From an uncultured Bacteroidia bacterium (GTDB lineage: Bacteria > Bacteroidota > Bacteroidia > Bacteroidales > F082): a stretch of DNA of 64,000 bases. Made by a program: the position numbers and the translations under genes. Positions 42,001 to 50,295 of the stretch are shown one piece after another. The notes beneath the pieces are model-generated. The model worked only from the letters and a program-made list of their open reading frames with translations. It was not told where the DNA came from and made no database searches. Each line of letters begins with the position of its first letter. The stretch's first letter is position 1. The stretch is from the NCBI GenBank assembly GCA_913009755.1, contig CAJVWU010000006.1:1-64000 (forward strand), written 5' to 3'.

Positions 42001-42317
42001 ACCTCTTCCATCAGTTGTGCTTCCGGCTGCATGGTAATGTTGATTGTTGATTCATTACCAATCTTGTACTCAATTGTCTTCATTCCAATGAAGGCAAACA
42101 CCAACGTAGTAGCATCAGGTGCTACCTGAATCGAATAGTTACCATCCAAATCGGTAGTCGTACCAACTGTCGTTCCTTTTACCTGAACTGTTGCTCCAGG
42201 GATACCCTTTCCATCTTCGGAACTGATAACCTTACCACTTAGTGTCCTTGTTTGTGCATTTGCATATTGCAAGCCTGCTAAAAACAAGAGCACCAGCAAA
42301 ATTGTAAATTTCCTCAT
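39030..42317 (-). CDS. SusC/RagA family TonB-linked outer-membrane protein, pair A
   Basis: A 1095-residue outer-membrane importer. The signal peptide ends NAQ. It is followed by the CarboxypepD_reg-like domain (SGKVISSEDGKGIPGATVQV, DLDGNYSIQV), the SusC signature region (MEEVVVTALGISRKKKSLGY), the plug (AALYGSRAANGVIMITTKKG) and a barrel ending NIGLTVKVQF. Its first 18 codons and leader are identical in DNA to those of pair B, whereas the rest differs strongly. It is co-transcribed with the following SusD gene. A TAAATTGC promoter-like element lies 68 bp upstream. Confidence 0.93.
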   Translation of the reverse strand: MRKFTILLVLLFLAGLQYANAQTRTLSGKVISSEDGKGIPGATVQVKGTTVGTTTDLDGNYSIQVAPDATTLVFAFIGMKTIEYKIGNESTINITMQPEAQLMEEVVVTALGISRKKKSLGYATQKLSGDEISQVKTANFINNLQGKSAGVDIKQNNNLGGSTNVIIRGSSSLTGNNQALFVVDGVPISNDIVNDPGQVSGRNGYDYGNAAADIDASDIASIDILKGAAATALYGSRAANGVIMITTKKGKRSEPGQKRWGVTLSSNATVGMVDRSTFPTYQQQYGAGYGWFYSGGPEYPGLDRDWDINGDGKLDLTVPTYEDASFGQKFDPSLMVYQYDSYYPASPYYKKARPWVAAENGPAYFMQNAWNFSNTVAVAGGGESTTFRLAYTNNTGSGILPNSYMNKNNLDFSGSYEIVHGLTVTGKLTYIKMSSKGRNSTGYSDNIFSSFRQWMETNVDYKEQQQLFDNTGNNLTWNPNSPYDHAPAYWDNPYWVRYKNYETDGRSRLLGYAMVNWKINKHFDVMGRFGFDTYSYLLEERKAIGSASGEFGVGRPNVTSGYARRTQNFTESNTDIMGTYNQSWKSVSLNVLLGVNIRRQKNDLLYASTQGGLIVPDLYTLSNSRNAQSPPDERLATIGVNGYYASVSLGLINQIYIDGSIRRDQSSTLPPDKNTYYYPSISASWLFSELVKADWLQLGKLRLGYAQVGNDAPFASITDTYTQFPSYGVTPLFSVPSTKNNPNLKPETTTSIEAGLEMTMLQKRLGFDLAYYKNNTVDQILPVAVSTATGYSFKYVNAGEIQNAGWELTLTGAPVAKTKFRWDITVNWAKNVNKVVSLAEGVDNLQLAALQGGVSINARVGEPYGTIQGTDYVYNDNGDKVIGSDGYYLRTSTSDVVIGNITPDWIAGINNRFSFANNWAFSFLIDWQQGGSVFSLDQWYGMGTGLYPETVFTNDLGNPVRNSLADGGGLILDGVVNTGTPEEPVWEKNTTRVHGDDYRVFGWSRNPNSAFVYNANYVKLREVVLTYSLPQKLMDKSKALYAVSLSLVGSNLWIISKSLPYADPESSQGAGNVQGWQSGVMPSTRNIGLTVKVQF

Positions 42318-42363
42318 AATGTAAAATTTTGGTTATAGATATAATTAATTTTAATAAGATTCA
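42266..42363 (-). repeat. 98-bp identical leader/start segment, copy A
   Basis: By direct comparison identical at all 98 positions to 47175-47272. It spans ~46 bp of 5' untranslated leader, the start codon and the first ~17 codons (signal peptide) of the SusC gene. Confidence 0.9.
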
Positions 42364-42384
42364 ATGTGAATCCTAAATAACGCC

Positions 42385-42392
42385 GCAATTTA
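42385..42392 (-). promoter_or_regulatory. Candidate -7 promoter element (TAAATTGC), pair A
   Basis: The minus strand reads TAAATTGC, a variant of TAnnTTTG, 68 bp before the SusC ATG. The same octamer sits at the equivalent place before pair B although the surrounding bases differ, which supports function. Confidence 0.45.
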
Positions 42393-42422
42393 CTAATAAA
42401 TATATTGCGTTAACAAGCTGTT

Positions 42423-42464
42423 AAAAAAAAAAAGGCCGTCTCGTTTAAAACGAGACGGCCTTTT
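42423..42464 (-). terminator. Strong hairpin terminator behind pair B
   Basis: A nearly perfect palindrome with arms containing GGCCGTCTCG and CGAGACGGCC, flanked by A- and T-runs. On the minus strand it ends with more than 10 T residues. It separates the two SusC-SusD operons. Confidence 0.88.
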
Positions 42465-42508
42465 AGATTAAAAACTACAAAAAAGGGGGATAAATTTTAA
42501 ATTAATCC

Positions 42509-43894
42509 CTATTTCTGCCACCACATTTTTGTGTACAGCGTAGTTGATGGAGTATTTTTATTATACAATACTTCTGACGTAGCATAGGGATACCGGTTCG
42601 GGATTCCCCTTGTATTTACAGGAGTTAACTTAGGAATTCCGGTTCTTCGATAATCAACGAACGATTCCGGTTTTAAATAATCGGCAACGTACTTTTGAGT
42701 AAGGATTTCCTTCAGGGACGGAGAATTTTCGGTACCGTCGTAAGTAGCAATTTTTGCAGAAAGCCAGGCGTCTGAAACCGAATCGTAATGTTCGTCTATA
42801 TTCTTATATTTTTCAATGCTTGATGTTATCCCGTTTATAATATAGGTTTTAGCCATTTCATAATCACCTGCCTGATGGTACGCTTCGGCAGCGATAAACA
42901 TTAATTCGGAGTATGTCATAAGTTCGACAGGCGAATCCTTTTCTCCGTAATAAATGCCGGCAAAATAATCTGCCCCGTCAGGTGTAGCCTGATAAATAAC
43001 ACTACGCGGATCGTCATTGTCATCGGCGAGAGAATTAAAGAATGCAACATTGTTTCTCATATCACCCCTTTGATCTTCATATTGGTACATCGGGTTTTGT
43101 ACAGAAGGGCCCGTTCCGAATTTGAATGCCAAATCGTCTGAGTTACCGGCCATAACATTTTGGTTTTTGACAATACCAATAATATCAGTAGCCCAGGTAC
43201 TGTTTTTATTTGACAAATGGAGGGTATATCTCGCTTTCAACGACCAGGCAACTTTTATCCATGCATCAGTATCCCCTCCAAAGAAATAGTCACTTGTTGA
43301 GAGTTGTTGATCAAACGCTGTCGGAGTTTGTTTCAAAAGATTGATTGCACTGGAGAGCAGACTTTGAATCGTATCATAAACCTGTTGTTGTGAATCGTAT
43401 TTAGGTGTTAAATTAGCTTCTCCCATAAATGCTTCCGAATAAGGCACATCTCCCCACAAATCAGTAGCATTTCCCAGCCAGATAGCCATTAGAATTTTGG
43501 ATATTCCGCCATAAACAGGAGAAAAAGTTTCCGGATTTAAGGATTTATCCATCAAAATCTTGGTACTCATCATACCACCCTGAGTATAAAATGAACCCCA
43601 GACATTATCCACATCGGAAGAAAGGTAAATATAGCCGTTAATGGCGGCAGCTTGACGAGCTGCACCCATGGCATATTGATCCCACATAGAAGTTGTTCCT
43701 ACGACATCCATACCTCCCAAAATGTAGCCCATTTGTGCTTCAATGGAAGGCAACAGCACAAAACCAGGAACATCTGTAACCGAATTAGGATCCTCGTTAA
43801 CAGATGGATCCAGCCACTTTTTTTTGCATGATGTTACTGAGAACAGTAGCATTACTATCAGTGTGGCAATCGTTATATAATTTATTTTTTTCAT
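42509..43894 (-). CDS. SusD/RagB-like nutrient-binding lipoprotein (SusD-like_2), pair B
   Basis: A 461-residue outer-membrane lipoprotein (lipobox VTSC, C23). Framework blocks: WLDPSVNEDPNSVTDVPGFV, DLWGDVPYSEAFMGEANLTP, GGDTDAWIKVAWSLKARYTL, ELMTYSELMFIAAEAYHQAG and a C-terminus ending in TKMWWQK. It is the substrate-capturing lid of the SusC encoded 29 bp upstream. It is only distantly similar to the SusD of pair A, so the two systems probably take different ligands. Confidence 0.92.
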   Translation of the reverse strand: MKKINYITIATLIVMLLFSVTSCKKKWLDPSVNEDPNSVTDVPGFVLLPSIEAQMGYILGGMDVVGTTSMWDQYAMGAARQAAAINGYIYLSSDVDNVWGSFYTQGGMMSTKILMDKSLNPETFSPVYGGISKILMAIWLGNATDLWGDVPYSEAFMGEANLTPKYDSQQQVYDTIQSLLSSAINLLKQTPTAFDQQLSTSDYFFGGDTDAWIKVAWSLKARYTLHLSNKNSTWATDIIGIVKNQNVMAGNSDDLAFKFGTGPSVQNPMYQYEDQRGDMRNNVAFFNSLADDNDDPRSVIYQATPDGADYFAGIYYGEKDSPVELMTYSELMFIAAEAYHQAGDYEMAKTYIINGITSSIEKYKNIDEHYDSVSDAWLSAKIATYDGTENSPSLKEILTQKYVADYLKPESFVDYRRTGIPKLTPVNTRGIPNRYPYATSEVLYNKNTPSTTLYTKMWWQK

Positions 43895-43923
43895 CGTTTT
43901 AAATTTAATAATTAAAATAATAG

Positions 43924-46900
43924 TTAAAATCCTACTTTTAAACCAATGGTATAAGATTTTGTACCAGGCATATTAAAATAATCAAAACCTTGAGCATTGG
44001 ACGCTCCCAATAAACTTGTTTCGGGGTCAATACCTGTATAAGGTGTTGAAAGCCACAAGTTGTATCCTGTAAAATAAAGGTTAAGATTCCTTATCCAGGA
44101 AACATTTTTCAAAACGCTCCTCTTGAAATCATAAGAAAGCGTAATCGTACGTAAACGAACCCAGTCTGCATCCTGAATATAAGGAGACGAAGGACCTGTA
44201 AATCCGCTTCCGTATCCATCCCAGAACCTCCAGTTTTCATCTAATTTAACTTTTTGAGTATTGGATTTACCGGTGGAAACAATATCTCCGGTTTCGGGGT
44301 CCACATGGCCCATAACACCTTTCCACACATAATCCTTGTTACGATCTTCCGTATCTTTGCTTTTTCCAAAATAATCTAAAGCGCCAAGCGTTCCGTTCCA
44401 CATCTGTCCGCCATTTTTAATATCAATTAAAAATGAAAGACTTGCACCTTTAAATGTTAAGGTATTGGTAATACCCATAGTCCAATTGGCCTGAATGGAA
44501 CCTAACTTAGTGGTACCGGTGCCTGGAATAGGATAACCGTAGAATTCATCATCCGGATTGTCATCTATTATTAAATTACCCGATTTATCCCTGACCCAAT
44601 CGGTACCGTAAATACTACGATACTGGGTTCCTGCAACAGCTCTTACCTGAGGTTCTGTAAATCCGCCGAGAAACACATTAGGTACACCGGGTGCAAGTTT
44701 TGTAACAACAGTATTGGGGTTTGACCAGTTTACAGTAACATTCCACAACAGATTATTCGTTTTCACAATATCTGCCGACACCAACAACTCGATTCCGGTA
44801 GTTTTCATTTCGGCAGCATTCATATATCTCTGGCCATAACCCGATGAAGGTGCGGTAGGAACATTCAACAGCAAGCCGCTGTTTACACGCTGGAAATAGT
44901 CAGCATCTATCCGAAAACGACTTTTCAAAAAACGAGCATCGAATCCGACAGACCATGATTTGGCTTTTTCAGGTTTTAGTTGATTGTTTCCCAATGTAAA
45001 ATCCTTGGAATACCCATTCACACCCAAAAACGGGAAACTAATGCCATTGGTCCAGCCATCTCCGGTACCAGCCTGGGAAAAATAGGTGTCGGTATTGTAA
45101 GCACTGGGTATATTTGCAATAATTGCATAGGAAGCACGAAATTTAGCAAACGAAAGGACTTTTGAGTCTTTCAAAAAAGGCAATTGCGAAAATATCCAAC
45201 TCACGCTTGCCGAAGGATAGAAAAACGAATTATCACTTTCCGGCAAAGTTGTCGAACCTTCATAACGTCCGGTAACATCAACATACAACATATTCATATA
45301 AGACAATCCCACATCAAAATAAAAAGCACGTGTTCTGTACTTACTTTCTTGCTGATATCCTTTCACATCGTTGGTATTGGAAACATCATAGAAATCAGGT
45401 ATGATAAGTCCGTTAGCTTCTGCTCTAACTCGTTTATAACGTGTCTCATACATATTAAAACCGAGCATCGTAGTAAATGTAAATTTTTCACTGAGATTTT
45501 TTTGAATATTAAGAAATATATCCTGATTTAAATCCATGTTGAACCTGTTATTAGGCATAGAATATCCCTCGGGGTAACCATTTGAGTGTATTGCAAAATT
45601 ATTAGTCGAATAATAGTCGTAAAAGTCAATACCCCCGCGATAGCTTAATTTCAACCAATCAGTAATATTCCATGCGAGAGCTAAAGTGCCAAAAAGACGA
45701 TTTACTTCATCCCTGTAATTAATCTTGTTGGCGACCCAATAAGGGTTATCATAGCCTTTACCGTTGCGGTATGATCTTTGCTGACCGTGTCTGTAAAGCC
45801 CTGTGAATTGATATCCATAAGCATTATTAAAGGTAGGCGGTGTCCTTAATAAACCCAACATAACACCGGAAAGGTTACTCCCCTGTTGTTTACGATTAGC
45901 GACGGTATTAGTATAGTTCACAACAGCGCTGATTTTCAAATTTTTGGCCGGTTTATGTGAAGCATTAAAACTGAATGTATTTCTGACTAATGTATTATTG
46001 GGAACAACACCCTTAATATTAGTATTAGAAAGTGAAACATAAAAGGTGGTAACGTCATTTCCTCCTGAAACATTTATATTATTATTAAGTGTAATCCCTG
46101 TTTGAAAAAAGTCGTAGGGATCATAGGTGCCCGCCTTTTTATTTGAGGCGTAAGGGCTGCTTTCTCCGACAATACGGCCGTTGGGATCCCAATACTTCAG
46201 ATAATCGTCCATTGGAGTTGTACCGCCAAATGATTTAGGAACATCACCGGGAACATATTTCGGATCGGTTGTATATCTTAAGGTATCAATTGCCGGCCCC
46301 CAGGATGTACCGTTGTAAAAATGGGAATCAGGGTCCTGATAAGCAGATACATTGTATCCGAATTGGTTATAATAGTCAGCATACAAGTAACCTCCCTGTG
46401 CATATTTGTTTTGTAAAGCAGGAACCTGTGAAATTTGTTCAAATTTAGTGGAAGTATTAAAGTTAATACTCAATCCCTTTTGTTTCTTCCCGTGTTTTGT
46501 CGTAATAATAATGACTCCATTGCCCGCTCTTAATCCGTAAAGAGCAGTTGCTGCGCCACCTTTTAAAACAGAAATAGAAGCAATGTCATCAGGGTTAATG
46601 TCAATAGTACGACCGGAATAAGCTACATCGGCAACAGTACCGGCAACACCATTTGAAGCAACGGGAACACCGTCAATTACATAAAGTGGCTGATTGTTTC
46701 CAAGAATGGATGAAGAACCACGAATTTCAATAAAGGGAGCAGAGCCGACAGCCCCTGAAGAATTTGTAACACGTACTCCTGCCACTTTTCCTGCAAGAGC
46801 ATTAACCACATCGGTTACATTTGTCTTACTTATCTCGGCAGCAGGAATGTTTGTAACCGAATACCCAAGAGCTCTTTTCTTCCTTGAAATGCCCAAAGCC

Positions 46901-47226
46901 GTAACAACGACTTCGTTCATAGCAACAGCTTCGGTTTTCATAACCACGTTAATAGTGGTTTTACCCGCAATGGCAATTTCTTGTGTTTTCATTCCCATAA
47001 ACGAAAACACCAATGTGGTGTAACTTGGTTTTACGTCAATAGAATATTTTCCATCAACATCAGTAACGGTACCTACATAAGTACCTTTCACCTGAACTGT
47101 TACTCCAGGGATACCCTTTCCGTCTTCGGAACTGGTAACCTTACCACTAATGGTTCTTGTTTGCGCATTTGCAAATTGCAAGCCTGCTAAAAACAAGAGC
47201 ACCAGCAAAATTGTAAATTTCCTCAT
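43924..47226 (-). CDS. SusC/RagA family TonB-linked outer-membrane protein, pair B
   Basis: A 1100-residue outer-membrane importer with signal peptide, CarboxypepD_reg-like domain (SGKVTSSEDGKGIPGVTVQV), SusC signature (MNEVVVTALGISRKKRALGY), plug (GGAATALYGLRAGNGVIIIT) and a barrel ending SYTIGLKVGF. The N-terminal ~120 residues are very similar to pair A and the first codons identical in DNA; similarity falls off in the plug and barrel. It is transcribed as SusC-SusD with its own promoter and terminator. Confidence 0.93.
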   Translation of the reverse strand: MRKFTILLVLLFLAGLQFANAQTRTISGKVTSSEDGKGIPGVTVQVKGTYVGTVTDVDGKYSIDVKPSYTTLVFSFMGMKTQEIAIAGKTTINVVMKTEAVAMNEVVVTALGISRKKRALGYSVTNIPAAEISKTNVTDVVNALAGKVAGVRVTNSSGAVGSAPFIEIRGSSSILGNNQPLYVIDGVPVASNGVAGTVADVAYSGRTIDINPDDIASISVLKGGAATALYGLRAGNGVIIITTKHGKKQKGLSINFNTSTKFEQISQVPALQNKYAQGGYLYADYYNQFGYNVSAYQDPDSHFYNGTSWGPAIDTLRYTTDPKYVPGDVPKSFGGTTPMDDYLKYWDPNGRIVGESSPYASNKKAGTYDPYDFFQTGITLNNNINVSGGNDVTTFYVSLSNTNIKGVVPNNTLVRNTFSFNASHKPAKNLKISAVVNYTNTVANRKQQGSNLSGVMLGLLRTPPTFNNAYGYQFTGLYRHGQQRSYRNGKGYDNPYWVANKINYRDEVNRLFGTLALAWNITDWLKLSYRGGIDFYDYYSTNNFAIHSNGYPEGYSMPNNRFNMDLNQDIFLNIQKNLSEKFTFTTMLGFNMYETRYKRVRAEANGLIIPDFYDVSNTNDVKGYQQESKYRTRAFYFDVGLSYMNMLYVDVTGRYEGSTTLPESDNSFFYPSASVSWIFSQLPFLKDSKVLSFAKFRASYAIIANIPSAYNTDTYFSQAGTGDGWTNGISFPFLGVNGYSKDFTLGNNQLKPEKAKSWSVGFDARFLKSRFRIDADYFQRVNSGLLLNVPTAPSSGYGQRYMNAAEMKTTGIELLVSADIVKTNNLLWNVTVNWSNPNTVVTKLAPGVPNVFLGGFTEPQVRAVAGTQYRSIYGTDWVRDKSGNLIIDDNPDDEFYGYPIPGTGTTKLGSIQANWTMGITNTLTFKGASLSFLIDIKNGGQMWNGTLGALDYFGKSKDTEDRNKDYVWKGVMGHVDPETGDIVSTGKSNTQKVKLDENWRFWDGYGSGFTGPSSPYIQDADWVRLRTITLSYDFKRSVLKNVSWIRNLNLYFTGYNLWLSTPYTGIDPETSLLGASNAQGFDYFNMPGTKSYTIGLKVGF

Positions 47227-47272
47227 AATGTAAAATTTTGGTTATAGATATAATTAATTTTAATAAGATTCA
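47175..47272 (-). repeat. 98-bp identical leader/start segment, copy B
   Basis: The partner of 42266-42363. Identity stops abruptly on both sides: in codon 18 of the CDS, and just after GATTCA in plus-strand orientation. Confidence 0.9.
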
Positions 47273-47292
47273 TCGTGAACTCTAAAAACAGT

Positions 47293-47300
47293 GCAATTTA
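47293..47300 (-). promoter_or_regulatory. Candidate -7 promoter element (TAAATTGC), pair B
   Basis: The minus strand reads TAAATTGC 67 bp before the SusC ATG, the same octamer at the same distance as in pair A. Confidence 0.45.
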
Positions 47301-47470
47301 TTAATAAATATTTAATACATCCCTAACATTAACATAAAAATCTTTTAGAATTACCACAATTAAGATTTATTCTAAACAAGGGTATGTTTGCACTTAAGGT
47401 TATTTTCATCCTGTTCGTTCTCTGAAAAATCATGAATCTACTCCCTAAAAGATTTCAAATTCAAGAATAA

Positions 47471-47884
47471 TTAATCTAAAATTTTATAATTGAGTAATAA
47501 AATCAGCCAAACAATTATGCCGATAACCACGCCGGTCATACTGAACTCATTTTGGATGAAATAATTCGTCCCTGCCAGCAACAGATAGCTTAATGTAAAA
47601 AGGTAGAATCCGGATTTTTTTCTTCGCAACAGTTGTGCTCCGCTGAATGTCAACCCTGAATACAGGACAAGTTGAAGGATCAGCATAACAAAAATGCTCG
47701 TCCCTGCAAAAGCATCATACCCCCATTTAAAAAGAAAAGTTTTGTTAAAAACAGAATACCCTAGAACGGCAAAAAACAATATCAACCCCAAAATACCTTC
47801 AATGAGTATTGCCAGGGAAGTAAGCCTGAAGAAAAAGGGCAAACCTGTATTTTTTACATTTCTGACAACGGGTTCAAAAGTCAT
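47471..47884 (-). CDS. Small four-helix membrane protein, unknown function
   Basis: A 137-residue protein with about four hydrophobic helices (LTSLAILIEGILGLILFFAV, GTSIFVMLILQLVLYSGLTF, FYLFTLSYLLLAGTNYFI, TGVVIGIIVWLILLLNYKIL). I recognise no named family. It starts 7 bp behind the next entry on the same strand, and both are similar in build, so they are probably an operon of related membrane proteins. Confidence 0.75.
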   Translation of the reverse strand: MTFEPVVRNVKNTGLPFFFRLTSLAILIEGILGLILFFAVLGYSVFNKTFLFKWGYDAFAGTSIFVMLILQLVLYSGLTFSGAQLLRRKKSGFYLFTLSYLLLAGTNYFIQNEFSMTGVVIGIIVWLILLLNYKILD

Positions 47885-47891
47885 GGGTACG

Positions 47892-48341
47892 TTATTTCAT
47901 AAATTTCAGGTTTCGATAGTATAAAAGTATAAAAATTATCGATAATAACAAGGGAATTATTGGAAAAGGGGCACCGGGAATATAAAATTCATAAATAATC
48001 AGCAGCAGGATTTGCGCTATGGCATATAAATGAAACCCTGTTCTGTTTAGTTTCCACATCATGATTGCTCCCATCAGGGAAACCAGATAAAGGATTCCCT
48101 GGAACAGGAAAAAACCCGGAGATACATTCATCACCATCTTAAGGCTTTTCATTTCAAGCCCACTTTCCGTGAAGTTGAACTGCCCTGCTTCAAACATCTG
48201 TTTGATCAGGTCATAAAAAAGATATAAAATAAGATTGGCAAAAGCTGATAATCCGCTGCCCGCAAAAGTAAAAACACACAGCAGGGTCAGCATGGGCGGC
48301 CGCTGCTGACGGTTATCTGGTGGTTGATGGTTATCTTCCAT
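47892..48341 (-). CDS. Small membrane protein downstream of a heptamer repeat tract
   Basis: A 149-residue protein with a polar N-terminus (MEDNHQPPDNRQQRPP) and four hydrophobic segments (MLTLLCVFTFAGSGLSAFAN, GFFLFQGILYLVSLMGAIMM, GFHLYAIAQILLLIIYEFYI, IPLLLSIIFILLYYRN). No named family recognised. A run of sixteen 7-bp repeats ends 10 bp before its ATG, where a promoter and leader would be expected, so its expression may depend on repeat number. Confidence 0.75.
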   Translation of the reverse strand: MEDNHQPPDNRQQRPPMLTLLCVFTFAGSGLSAFANLILYLFYDLIKQMFEAGQFNFTESGLEMKSLKMVMNVSPGFFLFQGILYLVSLMGAIMMWKLNRTGFHLYAIAQILLLIIYEFYIPGAPFPIIPLLLSIIFILLYYRNLKFMK

Positions 48342-48351
48342 TTTTAAAATG

Positions 48352-48463
48352 TTCTCAGTTCTCAGTTCTCAGTTCTCAGTTCTCAGTTCTCAGTTCTCAG
48401 TTCTCAGTTCTCAGTTCTCAGTTCTCAGTTCTCAGTTCTCAGTTCTCAGTTCTCAGTTCTCAG
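48352..48463. repeat. Heptamer tandem repeat, 16 copies of TTCTCAG
   Basis: Sixteen uninterrupted perfect copies (112 bp) of TTCTCAG on the plus strand (CTGAGAA on minus), directly upstream of the membrane protein operon read on the minus strand. A two-unit trace (TTCTGAG TTCTCAG) occurs at about 50760-50773. Such perfect short tandem repeats change length by slippage. Confidence 0.95.
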
Positions 48464-48537
48464 CCTGCCGCAAATCCGAAGGAAACGGGGCTTTAGTAGT
48501 CGAATCCCGGACGTCCTGTGGACGATGGGGATATGTC

Positions 48538-48577
48538 CATCCCCTTAATTCCCCGCCGGCGGGGGATTAAGGGGATG
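48538..48577. repeat. Palindromic repeat with 20-bp arms
   Basis: CATCCCCTTAATTCCCCGCC is followed at once by its reverse complement with one mismatch. This form is typical of dispersed MITE/REP-like intergenic elements in Bacteroidota. It lies between the heptamer tract and the ammonia-lyase gene and may double as its transcript end. Confidence 0.85.
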
Positions 48578-48649
48578 GTTCTGCACGTGTTTCCAAATTG
48601 AACACACTACACCCCTGGCACCAATTTCACACATTGCACCAATCATCAG

Positions 48650-50173
48650 TTATCCAAGTTCCCCCACCTCAGCTTCAACTTCCCGGAGAATCTCACAAGA
48701 TTTAACCAGTTCTTTCATTGTATTATGATCTTTGTAAAGGGGCCGGTCAATATCCAGAAAGTCAACATATCGCCTGACCACTTCATGAGCTTTCCTTACG
48801 CCTTTTCCAAACTGATAATCCCTGAAGTCGAGTGCCTGGGCAGCAGCCATAAATTCGATACCGAGTATGCCATAAGCATTATCCAGTATCTGGAAATTTT
48901 TAATGGCCGTATTCATGCCCATTGAAACAAAATCCTCCTGGTCGGCAGCAGCAGGGATGGACTGAATGCTTGCCGGTGCCGATAATATCTTTTGTTCAAC
49001 GATCTGCATATCGGCGGTGTACTGGCTCAACATCAATCCTGAAAACATACCGGCACCTTTTGAAAGAAAAGCCGGCAATCCTGCACTCAGGGCCGGATTG
49101 TTCAGCCTGTTCATCCGCCTTTCCGAAAGCACACTGACCATCGTAATGGCAACACCGGCCATATCCATGGGCAACGCAACCGGGCTGCCCTGGAAGTTTG
49201 CTCCTGATAGTTGCATGTTTTCTTCAGGGAAAAAGATGGGGTTATCGCCAACACCGTTCAATTCAATTTCTACTTGTTCGTGGGCATAAGCCAATGCATC
49301 ATGAGCGGTACCGATTACCTGAGGTGTTGACCGCATGGAATAAGCATCCTGAACTTTGTGTTTAACCTTCCCGGATTTCAGGTCGCCGCCATTGATCATC
49401 TTATTGATGGAAAGGGCCGAACGGACAGCTCCTTTGAACCCTCTGACTTCGTGAAGCCTGGCTGTGTATGGGCTCATATTGGCTTTCAATGCTTCCAGCG
49501 ACATGGATGCCGCTATTTCCGCTTGTTTCAGCCAACGGTTGGCATCATATAAAAACAGGGCGCTCATGGCAGTAAGAACATTGGACCCATTTATCACACC
49601 TAGTCCGTCGCGGGCATGCAGGCCCGGAACCGCAATACCGGCACGCCCCATCGCTTCTGTTCCTTCTAAAAGTTCACCTTGATAAAATGCCTTTCCTTCG
49701 CCAAGCAAAAGCAACGCTATTTGTGCCATAGGAGCAAGATCACCTGAGGCACCGACCGACCCTTTCCTGCATACATAAGGAGTAACCCCTTTGTTAAGCA
49801 TCTCCACCAACGTTTGTGTGATGACCGGACGGATACCCGAATTACCGTGCGCATGGACGTTGATCCGGCCTACCATAGCCCCCCTGACATAATCTTCGGG
49901 CATGGCCTCCCCGATTCCGGCAGCGTGATTATAAATCAGGTATTTCTGAAAATCCTTTACCTGGTCATCATTTAAAATAATCTCGGAAAATTCACCGATA
50001 CCTGTATTTACACCATACATAATTTCATGGGCTTCTATCTTTTTCTCCAGCATGACCCGGCATTTTTCGATACGTTTGATTGCCGGTGGGTCAAGTTCAA
50101 CTTTTTCACCATGACGGGCTACATTTACGACCGCTTCAATAGTAAGTCCTGCACCTTTTATTATCAATGTCAT
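48650..50173 (-). CDS. hutH: Aromatic amino acid ammonia-lyase, histidine ammonia-lyase-like
   Basis: A 507-residue MIO-dependent enzyme that eliminates ammonia from an aromatic amino acid, most likely histidine to urocanate. The prosthetic MIO group forms from Ala-Ser-Gly 142-144 in GSVGASGDLAPMA. Catalytic Tyr53 is in YGVNTGIGEFSE. VINGSNVLTAMSALFLYDAN, VQDAYSMRSTPQVIG and GDNPIF are further family blocks. The substrate-selecting pair that reads Ser-His in typical histidine ammonia-lyases is Asn-His here (YNHAAGIGE, 82-83), so specificity should be treated as open. No hutU, hutI or ftcD lies nearby. A TAACTTCG promoter-like box is at 50217-50224. Confidence 0.8.
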   Translation of the reverse strand: MTLIIKGAGLTIEAVVNVARHGEKVELDPPAIKRIEKCRVMLEKKIEAHEIMYGVNTGIGEFSEIILNDDQVKDFQKYLIYNHAAGIGEAMPEDYVRGAMVGRINVHAHGNSGIRPVITQTLVEMLNKGVTPYVCRKGSVGASGDLAPMAQIALLLLGEGKAFYQGELLEGTEAMGRAGIAVPGLHARDGLGVINGSNVLTAMSALFLYDANRWLKQAEIAASMSLEALKANMSPYTARLHEVRGFKGAVRSALSINKMINGGDLKSGKVKHKVQDAYSMRSTPQVIGTAHDALAYAHEQVEIELNGVGDNPIFFPEENMQLSGANFQGSPVALPMDMAGVAITMVSVLSERRMNRLNNPALSAGLPAFLSKGAGMFSGLMLSQYTADMQIVEQKILSAPASIQSIPAAADQEDFVSMGMNTAIKNFQILDNAYGILGIEFMAAAQALDFRDYQFGKGVRKAHEVVRRYVDFLDIDRPLYKDHNTMKELVKSCEILREVEAEVGELG

Positions 50174-50254
50174 AATTCAGTTATTTTTAAAAAAATAAAC
50201 ACTTTGTTTGAACCGGCGAAGTTAAGAAATCGGTGAACAAAAACATTTATTATT

Positions 50255-50262
50255 TACTTTTG
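50255..50262 (+). promoter_or_regulatory. -7 promoter element (TACTTTTG) for the thioredoxin-like gene
   Basis: An exact TAnnTTTG match 34 bp before the ATG at 50296. Transcription would start near 50269, so ATG 50233 is excluded and ATG 50275 would have almost no leader. Confidence 0.55.
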
Positions 50263-50295
50263 CCGCGTTTTTTTATGCTAAATTTTAAATGCGAT

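Noticed and set aside
48352-48463. CRISPR-like array
   Set aside because: The unit is a 7-bp direct repeat without spacers, so it is a simple tandem repeat.
48349-48570. 73-codon plus-strand frame with repeated FSVLSSQ heptapeptides
   Set aside because: It is only the translation of the 7-bp tandem repeat, which has no stops on the plus strand. No promoter or sensible continuation is present.
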